64,000 bases of DNA. Source: Kitasatospora humi (lineage in GTDB: Bacteria; Actinomycetota; Actinomycetes; Streptomycetales; Streptomycetaceae). The DNA is taken from the NCBI RefSeq assembly GCF_020907985.1, contig NZ_JAJJPA010000029.1:1-64000 (forward strand), read 5' to 3'. Made by a program: the position numbers and the translations under genes. This document shows, piece after piece, positions 48,546 through 57,429 of this stretch; the first letter of the stretch is position 1, and every line of letters starts with the position of its first letter. The notes under the pieces are model-generated. The model did no database searches, was not told the origin of the DNA, and worked only from the letters and a program-made list of their open reading frames with translations.

Positions 48546-51500
48546 ATGTACGAGCTCAACCGGATCCGCCTCTACTCCATCGGTCCAGCAGGCGCCCGCT
48601 ACGCCGACACCGTGCTGGACCTGCGGGGCGTCGGTGAGCCGGTGGCCAACCCCGCGCCGCTCCAGCTGGGCATGTTCGGCGAGGAGCCGGCCGGCCCGCA
48701 GCGCCGCCCCGCCCCGGCCGGCGTGCTCTTCCTGGAGAACGGCGGCGGCAAGTCGGTGCTGCTCAAGCTGATCTTCTCGGTGATGCTGCCCGGCCACCGC
48801 AACACCCTCGGCGGCGCCAGCTCCGGCGTGCTGCGCAAGTTCCTACTGGCCGACGACTGCGGGCACGTCGCGCTGGAGTGGCAGCACACGGTGACCGGTG
48901 AGCTGATCGTGGTTGGCAAGGTCAGCGAGTGGCGCGGCCGCCAAGTCTCTTCCGACCCGCGCAAGTTCGCCGAGACCTGGTACTCGTTCCGGCCCGGCCC
49001 GGGGCTGACCCTGGATGCCCTGCCGGTCGCCGAGCGCGCCAACCTCGGCGACCCCACCCCCCGCCCACGCGGCCGCCGCCGCACCATGAAGGGCTTCCGG
49101 GACGCGATGACCGAGGCCGCCAAGGCCCATCCGCACCTGGACCTCACCTTCGAGGACGGCCACGACCGCTGGACCGAGCACCTGGGCGAACTCGGCCTCG
49201 ACCCCGAACTGTTCCGCTACCAGCGCGAGATGAACGCCGACGAGGGCGAGGCGGCCGGCCTGTTCGCCGTCAAGCACGATGCCGACTTCACCGACCTGCT
49301 GCTGCGCGCCGTCACCGACACCCGGGACACCGACGGCCTGGCCGACCTGGTGCACGGCTTCGCCGCCAAGCTCGGTCGGCGCGCCGAGCTGACCGCCGAA
49401 CGCGACTTCACCGCCGGATCGTTGGAGCTGCTGGAGCGAATCGTCGAGGCCACCGGTGCCCGCGAGTCGGTCCGCGAAGCCCACCGCACCGCCGAGCGCC
49501 GCACCCGCCGGCTCGCCCATGCGCTGGCCGGCCGGGCCGGCGCGGAGCGCGAGCGGGCCCAGGACCTGGCGATCGAGGTGGCCGCGGCGGCCTCCGCCGT
49601 CACCGCGGCCGAGGCCGACCGCACCCGCCACTCGCTGATCACCGCCGAGCTCACCCACCGCCACGCCACCCTCAGCCTGGCCGCCGCCACCACCGAGGCC
49701 GCCGCGCTGCGCCGCGAACTGCTCGACGCCCGCACCCTGTACTCCGCCTGGCAGGCCGCCGAGGCCGTGCTGCGCCACCGCGCCGCCGCCGACCGCGCCG
49801 CCCGGGTGGCCGCCGCGATCCGCGAGGCCGAGCTGGACGCCGCACCGGCGCTGGCCGCCCGGGCCAAGGCGGCCGGCGCCCTGGCCCACGCCCTGGAGGC
49901 CGCCGCCGGCACCGCGGAGGAGCGCGCCGAGGCCGAGGAGGCCCGCGCCGCCGACCTGCAGCAGGACGGCGCCCGGGCCCAGGCCGACGGCCTGGCCGCC
50001 GCCACCGCCGGGCAGAAGGCCCGTTCCGACGCCGACCACCTGCGCCAGCGACTGGCCGAGGTGGAGCAGGAGTTGAACGCCGCGGTCGCCGCCGGCTGGA
50101 TCGACTCGACCGGCGACATCGACCCGGCCCGCGCCGCCCTGCACGCCGCCGACACCGAGCAGGCCGCCACCGCCGGCCTGGAGCAGGCCCGCGCCGCCGC
50201 GGAGCAGGCGGCAGCCCGCACCCGTGAGGCCGCCGCCGCCGAGGGCCGCGCCGAACTCGCCGCCGCCCGCGCCGCCGACGCCCGCGCCGCCGCCCAGCGC
50301 ACGCTGGCCGCCGAGCAGCGCACCGCCGTCCAGCTCGCCGCCGAACCGCGCCTGGCCGAGCTCCTCGGGCTCGCCGGCTACCACGAGGAGGACGAGGAGA
50401 ACCGCCTCACCCCCGACGTGCTGGACCGGGCCGCCGACGACCTGGCCGAGCTGCTGGAGAGCGCGATCTCCAGCGCCGAGCGCACCCTGTTCGAGCTGCG
50501 CACCGCCGCCGCCGACGACTCCCGGATCCTGGCGGCACTCGGCGACGGCGGCCTGCTGCCACCCGGCCCGGACGTGCTGGCCGCCGTGGAGTACCTGGGC
50601 GAGCACGGCATCCCGGCGCTGCCCGGCTGGCGCTACCTGGCGCAGTCCGTCGACCCGCAGGACCACGACCGGATCCTGGCCGCCCGCCCCGAACTGGTCG
50701 ACGGCGTGGTGATCACCGACCCGAACTCGCTGGACCGGGCCCGCGAGGCGCTGCAGTCCGCCGCCCTGCTGCCGCGCTCCACCGTCGCGGTCGGCGCGGC
50801 CGCCGCACTGATCGCCCCGATCACCGACGAGCCGGCCTTCTTCCTGGTCCCGCCGAACCCCGCGATGCACGACGAGAGCGCCGCCGACCAGGAGCGCCGC
50901 GAGCTGCGCGAGCGGGCCGGCGCCCGGGAGGAGCAGATCCGCACGCTGGCCGCCCGGCTCGGTGGTGACCGCGCGCTGGCCGCCCGGCTCTCCTCCTGGC
51001 GCTCCTCCTGCCCGCCCGGCACCCTGGCCGAGCTGGCTGACGCGGCGTCAGCAGCCGCCGAGCAGGCCGAGACCGCCACCGCTCAGCTGGCCTCGGCCCG
51101 CGCCGCGCACGCCGAGGCCGAGCAGGAGCGGGCCGCCGCCGCCGCGATCCACGAGGAGCGCCGCGAGGCCGCCCAGCAGACCCGGCGCCGCGCCGACGCC
51201 CTGGCCGGTCTCGCCTTCCGGCTGCGCGAGCGACCGGCCTGGCACCGCTCGGTGCGCGAACTCACCGAGGACGCCGCCGAGTGCGACCGCCGCCAGGCCG
51301 CCTGCGCCGAGCGCGCCCAGGCCTGCGACGAGGACCGCCGGGCCGCCCAGCGCGCCGCCGACGACGCCCGCCGCACCGCCCGTACCCTGCGCGCCGAGCG
51401 GGCCGAACTGTCCGGCACCGAGGCCGTCACCGACGAGCTGCCCACCGCTTCGCTGCCCGCGCTGCGCGAGGCCTACCGGGCCGCCGCCCAGCTCTACGAG

Positions 51501-53099
51501 AAGGTGGGGGTCGGCGCCGACCTGCGCGCCGAGCAGGCCCGCGCGGAGAGCGACGAGACCGCGGCCCGGGCCGAACTCGACCGGCTCACCAACAAGGTGC
51601 GCGTTCGCGCCGAGGAGCTGCTGGCCAGTCCCGACGGCGCCGACGGCCCGGCCCGGCAGGCCGCCGCGGCCCGCGCCGAGGAACTGGTGGCCACCATCGA
51701 GACCCGCTCCCAGGCGGCCAGCGAGCTGCTCGGCCGGCTGCGCGGCGAGGTCGAGCGATCGGCCCCGGCCGGCGGCGAGGCGCACACCGAGCTGCCCGAG
51801 GAGCTGGTGCCGGCCGATCCCGAGCACGCCCAGCAGCTGCTGCGCATCGCCACCGGTGAACTCGCCGAGAAGCGCGACCTGTTGGAGAACGCCCGGATCG
51901 AGCACACCGAGCTGCTGCGCACCCTGCAGGCCGCGCAGTCGGCGGCCGCGGACTTCGACGAGGCGGCTGCCCAGCTGCGCGACGGCCTGCGCGACCACGC
52001 TCCGGAGGAGGGCGAGGCCCCGACCGAGCCGTACCTGGATTCGTTGGCCGAGGCCCGCACCGCCGCCACCGAGTCCCGCCGGGCGCTGCGCCTGGCCGCC
52101 GCCGAGTTGTCGGCCGCCGACCTCGCCGTCCGGGACGCCTCGGACGCGCTGGTCCGGCACGCCAACGCCGCCCGCTACGAGGCGGTCCGCACTCCGGCCC
52201 GGCAGCAGATCCGCGAGCTCCCGGCCGCCTCGCTGCCCGAGCACGCGGCCGCCTGGGCGGAGGCCTTCGCACCCCGACTGCGCGTGCTCACCGACGAGTT
52301 GACGCAGCTGGAGCGCAACCGCGGCTCGATCGTGGACCGGCTGCGCGGGCTGGTGGAGTCCTCGCTCGCCACCCTGCGCGCCGCCCAGCGGCTCTCCCGA
52401 CTGCCCGAGGGTCTCGGAGAGTGGTCCGGCCAGGAGTTCCTGCGGATCCGCTTCGAGGACCCGGACCAGGCGGTGCTCTCCGAGCGGCTCGGCGAGGTGA
52501 TCGACGAGGCCACCCGGTCCGCCGTCAAGAAGAACTCGGACCTGCGCCGCGACGGCATGTCGCTGCTGCTGCGCGCGGTGGCGGCGGCGATCGGCCCCAA
52601 GGGCGTCAGTGTCGAGATCCTCAAGCCCGACGCGGTGCTGCGCGCCGAGCGGGTCAGCGTGGGGCAGATGTCCGACGTCTTCTCCGGCGGCCAGCTGCTC
52701 ACGGCCGCCATCGCGCTCTACTGCACGATGGCCGCGCTGCGCGCCAACGACCGCGGTCAGTCGCAGCTGCGGCATGCCGGCACGCTCTTCCTGGACAACC
52801 CGATCGGCCGCGCCAACGCCACCTACCTGTTGGAGCTCCAGCGCGCGGTGGCCGACGCGCTCGGCGTCCAACTGATCTACACCACCGGCCTGTTCGACAC
52901 CACCGCGCTCGCCGAGTTCCCGCTGGTGATCCGGCTGCGCAATGACGCCGACCTGCGCGCCGGGTTGAAGTACATCTCGGTCGAGGAGCACCTGCGCCCG
53001 GGCCTGCCGCCGGAGCCGGATCCGGACGGTCCGGTGATCCACGGCGAGATCACGGCGACCCGGATGTTCAAGCGGCCGGCGGAGGTTGAGAACGCCTGA
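48546..53099 (+). CDS. SMC-like (MukB/JetC-type) ATPase
   Basis: A 1517-aa ABC-type ATPase. Walker A is ENGGGKS (residues 64-70, in LFLENGGGKSVLLKL). Two long Ala/Glu/Arg-rich coiled-coil arms follow (about 270-650 and 780-1290) around a hinge-like region. The signature motif is VFSGGQ (F1379 to Q1383) and Walker B is LFLDN (D1417, N1418). Glu would normally follow the Walker B Asp in SMC and MukB ATPases, so ATP turnover may differ. Its length and arm layout suit a MukB/JetC-like DNA-entrapping protein. ATG 48546 has GAAGG seven bases upstream. A terminator hairpin follows. Confidence 0.7.
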   Translation: MYELNRIRLYSIGPAGARYADTVLDLRGVGEPVANPAPLQLGMFGEEPAGPQRRPAPAGVLFLENGGGKSVLLKLIFSVMLPGHRNTLGGASSGVLRKFLLADDCGHVALEWQHTVTGELIVVGKVSEWRGRQVSSDPRKFAETWYSFRPGPGLTLDALPVAERANLGDPTPRPRGRRRTMKGFRDAMTEAAKAHPHLDLTFEDGHDRWTEHLGELGLDPELFRYQREMNADEGEAAGLFAVKHDADFTDLLLRAVTDTRDTDGLADLVHGFAAKLGRRAELTAERDFTAGSLELLERIVEATGARESVREAHRTAERRTRRLAHALAGRAGAERERAQDLAIEVAAAASAVTAAEADRTRHSLITAELTHRHATLSLAAATTEAAALRRELLDARTLYSAWQAAEAVLRHRAAADRAARVAAAIREAELDAAPALAARAKAAGALAHALEAAAGTAEERAEAEEARAADLQQDGARAQADGLAAATAGQKARSDADHLRQRLAEVEQELNAAVAAGWIDSTGDIDPARAALHAADTEQAATAGLEQARAAAEQAAARTREAAAAEGRAELAAARAADARAAAQRTLAAEQRTAVQLAAEPRLAELLGLAGYHEEDEENRLTPDVLDRAADDLAELLESAISSAERTLFELRTAAADDSRILAALGDGGLLPPGPDVLAAVEYLGEHGIPALPGWRYLAQSVDPQDHDRILAARPELVDGVVITDPNSLDRAREALQSAALLPRSTVAVGAAAALIAPITDEPAFFLVPPNPAMHDESAADQERRELRERAGAREEQIRTLAARLGGDRALAARLSSWRSSCPPGTLAELADAASAAAEQAETATAQLASARAAHAEAEQERAAAAAIHEERREAAQQTRRRADALAGLAFRLRERPAWHRSVRELTEDAAECDRRQAACAERAQACDEDRRAAQRAADDARRTARTLRAERAELSGTEAVTDELPTASLPALREAYRAAAQLYEKVGVGADLRAEQARAESDETAARAELDRLTNKVRVRAEELLASPDGADGPARQAAAARAEELVATIETRSQAASELLGRLRGEVERSAPAGGEAHTELPEELVPADPEHAQQLLRIATGELAEKRDLLENARIEHTELLRTLQAAQSAAADFDEAAAQLRDGLRDHAPEEGEAPTEPYLDSLAEARTAATESRRALRLAAAELSAADLAVRDASDALVRHANAARYEAVRTPARQQIRELPAASLPEHAAAWAEAFAPRLRVLTDELTQLERNRGSIVDRLRGLVESSLATLRAAQRLSRLPEGLGEWSGQEFLRIRFEDPDQAVLSERLGEVIDEATRSAVKKNSDLRRDGMSLLLRAVAAAIGPKGVSVEILKPDAVLRAERVSVGQMSDVFSGGQLLTAAIALYCTMAALRANDRGQSQLRHAGTLFLDNPIGRANATYLLELQRAVADALGVQLIYTTGLFDTTALAEFPLVIRLRNDADLRAGLKYISVEEHLRPGLPPEPDPDGPVIHGEITATRMFKRPAEVENA

Positions 53100-53118
53100 G
53101 GCCTGCCAGGTGCGCGGA

Positions 53119-53147
53119 GGGGGAAGTCGGCTCGGCCGACTTCCCCC
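53119..53147 (+). terminator. Hairpin terminator of the condensin-like operon
   Basis: GGGGGAAGTCGGC (53119-53131) and GCCGACTTCCCCC (53135-53147) form a perfect 13-pair stem with a three-base loop, about 20 bases after the SMC-like stop, followed by TT. Confidence 0.8.
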
Positions 53148-53215
53148 TTCCTCCGTATCATCCTCCGCGGCGGTGCAGATGATCTCCTGCACCACGTACC
53201 GGGGGAGAAGCCATC

Positions 53216-53881
53216 ATGTCCACGATCTACCACCGGATTGCCGGCGGAAGCGTCCACCGGCTGGCCGCGATCAGCGACGGGATCTTCGCGGTGGCGATGA
53301 CCTTGCTGGTGCTGGACCTGCACGTCCCTGAGCTCGGCCGGCTCCGCGCCGGCGAGCCGCTCTGGGTGCCCGGCTCGCTGCACGGCGAGGGCCAACTGCT
53401 GCACGCCCTGATGCCGTTGGCCGCCCGGCTCGGGGTCTACCTGCTGGGTTTCCTGACCCTGGGGATGTTCTGGCTGGGCCAGCAGGCCCAGTTGGACCAC
53501 TTCGTCCGCAGCGACCGCCAATTGACCTGGCTGCACCTGGCGTTCCTCGGTGGCATCTCGCTGATGCCGTTCTCCACCTCGCTGCTGGCCGAGTACGAGG
53601 CCTATCGGGTGGCACTGCTGGTGTACTGGCTGCACCTGCTGGTGCTGGGACTGCTGCTCCTCGCCAGCCTGCGCTACGCGCGAGATGCCGGGCTGGTGCG
53701 AGCCGATGCGCCGGACGGGCTGGTGGAGTCGGCCCGGCGGCGCATCGTGGTGGCGCAACTGCTGTACGCGGGCGTGGTGCTGCTCGGTGTGGTGAGCACA
53801 TATCTGAGCGTGGCGCTGCTGGTGCTGCTCCAACTGAACTCGGCGGTGGCGCCGAAGCTCCGTCCGCTGAACCGCTTCTGA
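53216..53881 (+). CDS. TMEM175/DUF1211-family membrane protein
   Basis: A 221-aa protein with about six hydrophobic segments. It begins HRLAAISDGIFAVAMTLLVLDLHVP, where the R-x-x-x-(F/I)-S-D element is the TMEM175 signature, in the bacterial six-helix form that makes potassium channels. Later segments include YLLGFLTLGMFWLGQQAQLDHF and WLHLAFLGGISLMPFS. Channel function is inferred from the family. ATG 53216 has a purine-rich GGGGGAGAAG upstream. It converges with the FAD monooxygenase (seven bases). Confidence 0.75.
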   Translation: MSTIYHRIAGGSVHRLAAISDGIFAVAMTLLVLDLHVPELGRLRAGEPLWVPGSLHGEGQLLHALMPLAARLGVYLLGFLTLGMFWLGQQAQLDHFVRSDRQLTWLHLAFLGGISLMPFSTSLLAEYEAYRVALLVYWLHLLVLGLLLLASLRYARDAGLVRADAPDGLVESARRRIVVAQLLYAGVVLLGVVSTYLSVALLVLLQLNSAVAPKLRPLNRF

Positions 53882-53888
53882 TTGGCCA

Positions 53889-55082
53889 TCAGGCTGCCGG
53901 GGCGGCCCAGTCGATCCGGTGGTGGAGGTGCGCGGAGAACTTCTCCGGGTTCATCAGCTTCATTCCGATCGGCATCAGGGCGTCGCGCAGCACCCGCCCG
54001 ACCGGGCCGGCCGCCTTGTTGCTGTTGGTGCGCTCGGTCTGCTTGATGATCCGCTCGACGCGCGGGCGGCGCAGCGCCTCGTACTGCGCGAGCGCCTGCG
54101 GCAGGGGCAGGTCCCGCAGGCACCGGGCGAGTTCCACCGAGCTCTCGATCGCCAGTGAGGCGCCCTGGCCGGAGCTGGAGGAGGGCGCGTGGGCCGCGTC
54201 CCCGACCAGCACCATCCGGCCGCGGTTCCAGTGCGGCACCCGGGGCATGCTCTCCATCGGCCCGGTCATCAGCAGCTCGGCCGGATCGGTGCGCCGGATC
54301 AGGTCCAGCGCCGGCGTGTGGTCCTCGGCGCAGGCCTCGGCCAGCACCTCCAGCCAGTGCCCGGCGCCGCGGGCGACCGCCTCGGCCAGCGTCAACGGCT
54401 CCGGGTGCGGCAGGTTGATGAACCAGACCGCCTTGCCGCCGATCACCTGCAAGCCGAAGAAGGCCCGCTTGCCGAAGGTCATGAACATCTTGCCGTTGGT
54501 GTCCGGCACTGCCCCGGCCGCGGCGCTCACCGAGCCGAAGCCCTGCAGTCCGGCGTACCGCGGCTGCGGTGCGCCCGGGTCGATCAAGCTCCGCACCGTG
54601 GAACGGATCCCGTCGGCGCCGATCAGCAAGTCGCCGGTGGCGGTGCTGCCGTCGGCGAACTGCGCGGTGACGGAGTCCCTGCTTTCCCGGACTCCGACCA
54701 GTCGCTTGCCGTGCTCGATCCGGATGCCACGGCGGCGGGCCTCGGCGTAGAGCGCCTGGTAGAGGTCGCTGCGCATGACCAGCCGGGTGGGCTCCAGGGT
54801 GCCGGGGTTGCCGATCTCGGCGAGCTGCTTGCCGTTCCAGCTCTGCAGCACGATCGACTTCATCGGATCGCCGAGCCCTCGGACCAGATCGCCGGCGCCG
54901 ATCGCGTCCAGCGCGGCCAGGCCGTTGGGCGCCAGGCCGAGCCCGGCGCCGACGCCGTCGGCGGTGCCCTGGTACGCCTCGTGGATGGTGGCCTCTATTC
55001 CGGCCTGCTGCAGGGCCATCGCGGTGACCGGGCCGGCGACGCCGCCGCCGATGACCAGGGCGGTGTTGATGTGGTGGGACAT
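53889..55082 (-). CDS. FAD-dependent monooxygenase (PHBH-like)
   Basis: A 397-aa flavoprotein monooxygenase. It has the N-terminal dinucleotide motif GGGVAG within VIGGGVAGPVTAMALQQAG, a second FAD motif LVGDAAHAPSSSSGQGASLAIES and the DG element LLIGADGIRSTVRS. This is the class-A aromatic hydroxylase group (p-hydroxybenzoate hydroxylase, TetX). ATG 55082 has AGAAGGAG about eight bases upstream. With the next gene it forms an operon divergent from a PadR regulator, suggesting response to a phenolic or drug-like ligand. Confidence 0.85.
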   Translation of the reverse strand: MSHHINTALVIGGGVAGPVTAMALQQAGIEATIHEAYQGTADGVGAGLGLAPNGLAALDAIGAGDLVRGLGDPMKSIVLQSWNGKQLAEIGNPGTLEPTRLVMRSDLYQALYAEARRRGIRIEHGKRLVGVRESRDSVTAQFADGSTATGDLLIGADGIRSTVRSLIDPGAPQPRYAGLQGFGSVSAAAGAVPDTNGKMFMTFGKRAFFGLQVIGGKAVWFINLPHPEPLTLAEAVARGAGHWLEVLAEACAEDHTPALDLIRRTDPAELLMTGPMESMPRVPHWNRGRMVLVGDAAHAPSSSSGQGASLAIESSVELARCLRDLPLPQALAQYEALRRPRVERIIKQTERTNSNKAAGPVGRVLRDALMPIGMKLMNPEKFSAHLHHRIDWAAPAA

Positions 55083-55126
55083 GTCCGGGTTCTCCTTCTG
55101 CGGTTGCGGGTTCCGTCGTGGCGGGG

Positions 55127-55576
55127 TCAGGCCCGGGTCGGGTCGTCGATGGTGGGGGTGGTGCCGGTGCGGTGGGCCTGGCGCAGGTCGTCCAGGTACT
55201 CCCGGGAGCACATCGCGGAGAGGATCGCGATGCCGCCGCGGTGGACGCGCACCTCGCTGTTGTCGGCGGTGCCGACCAGCCGGATCCGCGGGCCGGCGGA
55301 GCCGGCGGTCGGGCCCTGGCCGTCCTTCACCCGGCCGCGAGCGGGCCAGGCCACGTCCCAGTGGTCGATCACGGCCCCATCGGGCACCAGCAGCTTGAGC
55401 ATCGCGCGCTGCAGGTCGATCCGGATCTCCAGCTCGGCGGGCAGTTCGGGGGAGCGCAGGTCGAGCACGACGGCTCCGCTGCGGGCCTTGACCTCGAAGG
55501 CGCTGGTGGCGGTCCAGCGGCCCAGGCGCTTGGCGGTGGCGTGGTCGACGTGGATGCGCTCGATGGTGGTGGTCAC
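55127..55576 (-). CDS. Conserved hypothetical protein (beta-sandwich-like)
   Basis: A 149-aa soluble protein. Its repeated beta-strand pattern (AFEVKARSGAVVLDLRSPEL, EIRIDLQRAMLKLLVPDGAVIDHWDVAW, RIRLVGTADNSEVRVHRGGIAIL) resembles the LiaF/toast-rack C-terminal beta-stack. The end, FSREYLDDLRQAHRTG-like with ILSAMCSREYL, recurs in a streptomycete family I remember but cannot name. The GTG start 55576 has GGAGGAG nine bases upstream. It precedes the FAD monooxygenase in the same operon (44-base gap), and PadR lies divergently. Confidence 0.6.
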   Translation of the reverse strand: MTTTIERIHVDHATAKRLGRWTATSAFEVKARSGAVVLDLRSPELPAELEIRIDLQRAMLKLLVPDGAVIDHWDVAWPARGRVKDGQGPTAGSAGPRIRLVGTADNSEVRVHRGGIAILSAMCSREYLDDLRQAHRTGTTPTIDDPTRA

Positions 55577-55624
55577 TTCGGGGAACTCCTCCGTCGCGGG
55601 GCCGACTCCCTGTCGGCTCATCCA

Positions 55625-55675
55625 TAGTTGCACTGAAACTAGGTCCGGCGCAACTAGTTCCATCGGTAGTAATAT
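55625..55675. promoter_or_regulatory. PadR-type operator region with divergent promoter
   Basis: TAGTTGC (55625-55631) and GCAACTA (55650-55656) form a perfect seven-base dyad across 18 bases, and AACTAG occurs twice. TAATAT (55670-55675) is a good -10 box eight bases before PadR ATG 55683. Confidence 0.55.
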
Positions 55676-55682
55676 CCGGATC

Positions 55683-56312
55683 ATGAGTTCTGCCGCCAAG
55701 AGCCCCAAGGGCTCCCCGATCACGCTGACCGTGCTGTCGCTGCTGCACTTCAAGCCGCTGCACCCGTACGGGATGCAACGGCTGCTCAAGCAGTGGGGGA
55801 AGGACCAAGTGGTCAACGTCGGCCAGCGGACCAGCCTCTACCGCGCCATCGACCGACTGCTGGGCGCCGGCCTGATCGCCGTCCGCGAGACCGAGCGCGA
55901 TCAGCAGTACCCGGAGCGGACCGTCTACGAGATCACCGACGCCGGCCGCGAGGCGACCCGCAGCTGGCTGCTGGAGATGCTGCGCGAGCCCAGGCTGGAG
56001 TTCCCGGAGTTCCCGGTCGCCCTGTCCAACCTGATGCTGCTCGCGCCGGACGAGATCGAGCGGGCCCTGACCGACCGCCTCACCGCGGTGCGCGCGGGTC
56101 AGGCGGCACAGCAGCGCTCACTGGCCGAGACCGCCCGGTTCGGCGTCCCCCGGGTCGCCATGCTGGAGAACGAGTACGCGGTCGCCCTCGCCGCCGCCGA
56201 GGGCGACTGGCTGGAGGGGCTGATCGCCGACCTCCGCTCCGGCGACCTCACCTGGAGCGCCGAGGAGCTGATCGCCGTGGCCCAGGCGAGCGAGGCCCAG
56301 GCGCCGCAGTAG
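55683..56312 (+). CDS. PadR family transcriptional regulator
   Basis: A 209-aa regulator with an N-terminal winged helix (ITLTVLSLLHFKPLHPYGMQRLL, TSLYRAIDRLLGAGLIAV, YPERTVYEITDAGREATRSWL, residues about 10-90) and a C-terminal helical dimerisation domain (FPVALSNLMLLAPDEIERALTDRLTAVRAG, then ENEYAVALAAAEGDWLEGLIADL). It probably represses the divergent FAD monooxygenase operon and itself and releases on binding a phenolic ligand. ATG 55683 follows a leaderless-type -10 box. Confidence 0.9.
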   Translation: MSSAAKSPKGSPITLTVLSLLHFKPLHPYGMQRLLKQWGKDQVVNVGQRTSLYRAIDRLLGAGLIAVRETERDQQYPERTVYEITDAGREATRSWLLEMLREPRLEFPEFPVALSNLMLLAPDEIERALTDRLTAVRAGQAAQQRSLAETARFGVPRVAMLENEYAVALAAAEGDWLEGLIADLRSGDLTWSAEELIAVAQASEAQAPQ

Positions 56313-56444
56313 GGGACCGTCCGCTCCGCGGAGGTCGGGCGGGTGTGCCGGCGCCGGCGAGCCGGCCGGCGGCAAAAAGCGCTGGCAGCCGGCCCGCTGC
56401 CGCACGACAATCGGGCCGTCAGGCAAGCCCCCTCGGAGATCCTC

Positions 56445-57365
56445 ATGTCCAGCCCCGTCCCGCCGCCCGCGCTCGACAGCCTGCGCGGCCTCGTCCTCGG
56501 CGACGCCTTCGGCGACCAGTGGCTCGGGCTGTCGCCCGACGAGGCACAGGTGCGTCACGTCAACCGGGAGCTTCGCCCCGCACCGTGGGAGTGGACCGAT
56601 GACTCGGCGATGGCGCTGGTGGTGGTGCGCCACCTCACCGAGCACGAGGAGATCCACCAGGACGTGCTCGCCCGCGACTTCGCAGCGGCCTACACCGCCG
56701 ACCCGGCCCGCAAGTACGGGCCCTCGATGCACCAGGTGCTGCGCGCGATCGGTGACGGCGCCGACTGGCGGGCGGTCACCGCGGCGATGTTCGGCGGGCA
56801 GGGCTCGCACGGCAATGGGGCCGCGATGCGGGTGGCACCGCTGGGGGCCTGGTTCGCGACGGACCTTGACCGAGTCGCCGAGCAGGCTCGGCTCTCGGCC
56901 GTGACCACGCACTTCCACCCGGAGGCCGCCGCCGGCGCGGTCGCCGTCGCGCTCGCCGCGGCCCTGGCGGCGCGTAGCCGGGGGGAAGCCGCGCCTGGGC
57001 GAGCAGACCTCCTGCGCCGGATCGCCGACCTGCTCCCGGACAGCGACGTCCGGTCCGGCCTGCGGATCGCCGCCCGGCTGCCGGTCGGTACGAGTGTGCG
57101 GCACGCGGCCGCGGTCCTCGGGTCGGGTCATCGGCTGTCGGCACCGGACACCGTGCCGTTCGCGCTGTGGGCGGCGGCCGGGCAGCTGGACGACCTGCCG
57201 GAGGCGATCTGGAGCACGCTCGGTGGCTGGGGCGACACGGACACCACCTGCGCGATCGCCGCCGGCGTGGTCGCCGCGCGGACGGGGCTCGACGGCGTGC
57301 CGCAGCGGTGGCTGACGGCCTGCGAGGCGGTGCCCGGCATCAGCCCTGAGCAGTGGGGGGAGTGA
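56445..57365 (+). CDS. ADP-ribosylglycohydrolase family protein
   Basis: A 306-aa ARH-family protein, which removes ADP-ribose from arginine or other targets using two Mg ions. The metal motifs are WTDDSAMAL near residue 47 and GGWGDTDTTCAIAAGVVAA near 262, plus GSHGNGAAMRVAPLGAW in the middle. Some members counteract ADP-ribosyltransferase toxins or DraT-type enzymes; no transferase gene is adjacent. ATG 56445. A strong hairpin follows the stop. Confidence 0.85.
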   Translation: MSSPVPPPALDSLRGLVLGDAFGDQWLGLSPDEAQVRHVNRELRPAPWEWTDDSAMALVVVRHLTEHEEIHQDVLARDFAAAYTADPARKYGPSMHQVLRAIGDGADWRAVTAAMFGGQGSHGNGAAMRVAPLGAWFATDLDRVAEQARLSAVTTHFHPEAAAGAVAVALAAALAARSRGEAAPGRADLLRRIADLLPDSDVRSGLRIAARLPVGTSVRHAAAVLGSGHRLSAPDTVPFALWAAAGQLDDLPEAIWSTLGGWGDTDTTCAIAAGVVAARTGLDGVPQRWLTACEAVPGISPEQWGE

Positions 57366-57367
57366 CG

Positions 57368-57404
57368 GACGCCCGCCCCGGCCGTGCAGCCGGGAGCGGG
57401 CGTC
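57368..57404 (+). terminator. Hairpin terminator after the ADP-ribosylglycohydrolase
   Basis: GACGCCCGC (57368-57376) and GCGGGCGTC (57396-57404) pair, with inner CCCGGC/GCCGGG and a single bulge, three bases after the stop codon. Confidence 0.7.
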
Positions 57405-57429
57405 GGTGAGCCCGATCAGTACTCGAGGA

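Noticed and set aside
48546..53099. Complete Wadjet system
   Set aside because: No JetD-like nuclease gene is present downstream or upstream in this window, so I do not call it Wadjet.
51048..53195. 715-codon minus-strand frame opposite the SMC-like gene
   Set aside because: Leu/Gly/Val-rich shadow of the coiled-coil codons; no motif and no ribosome binding site.
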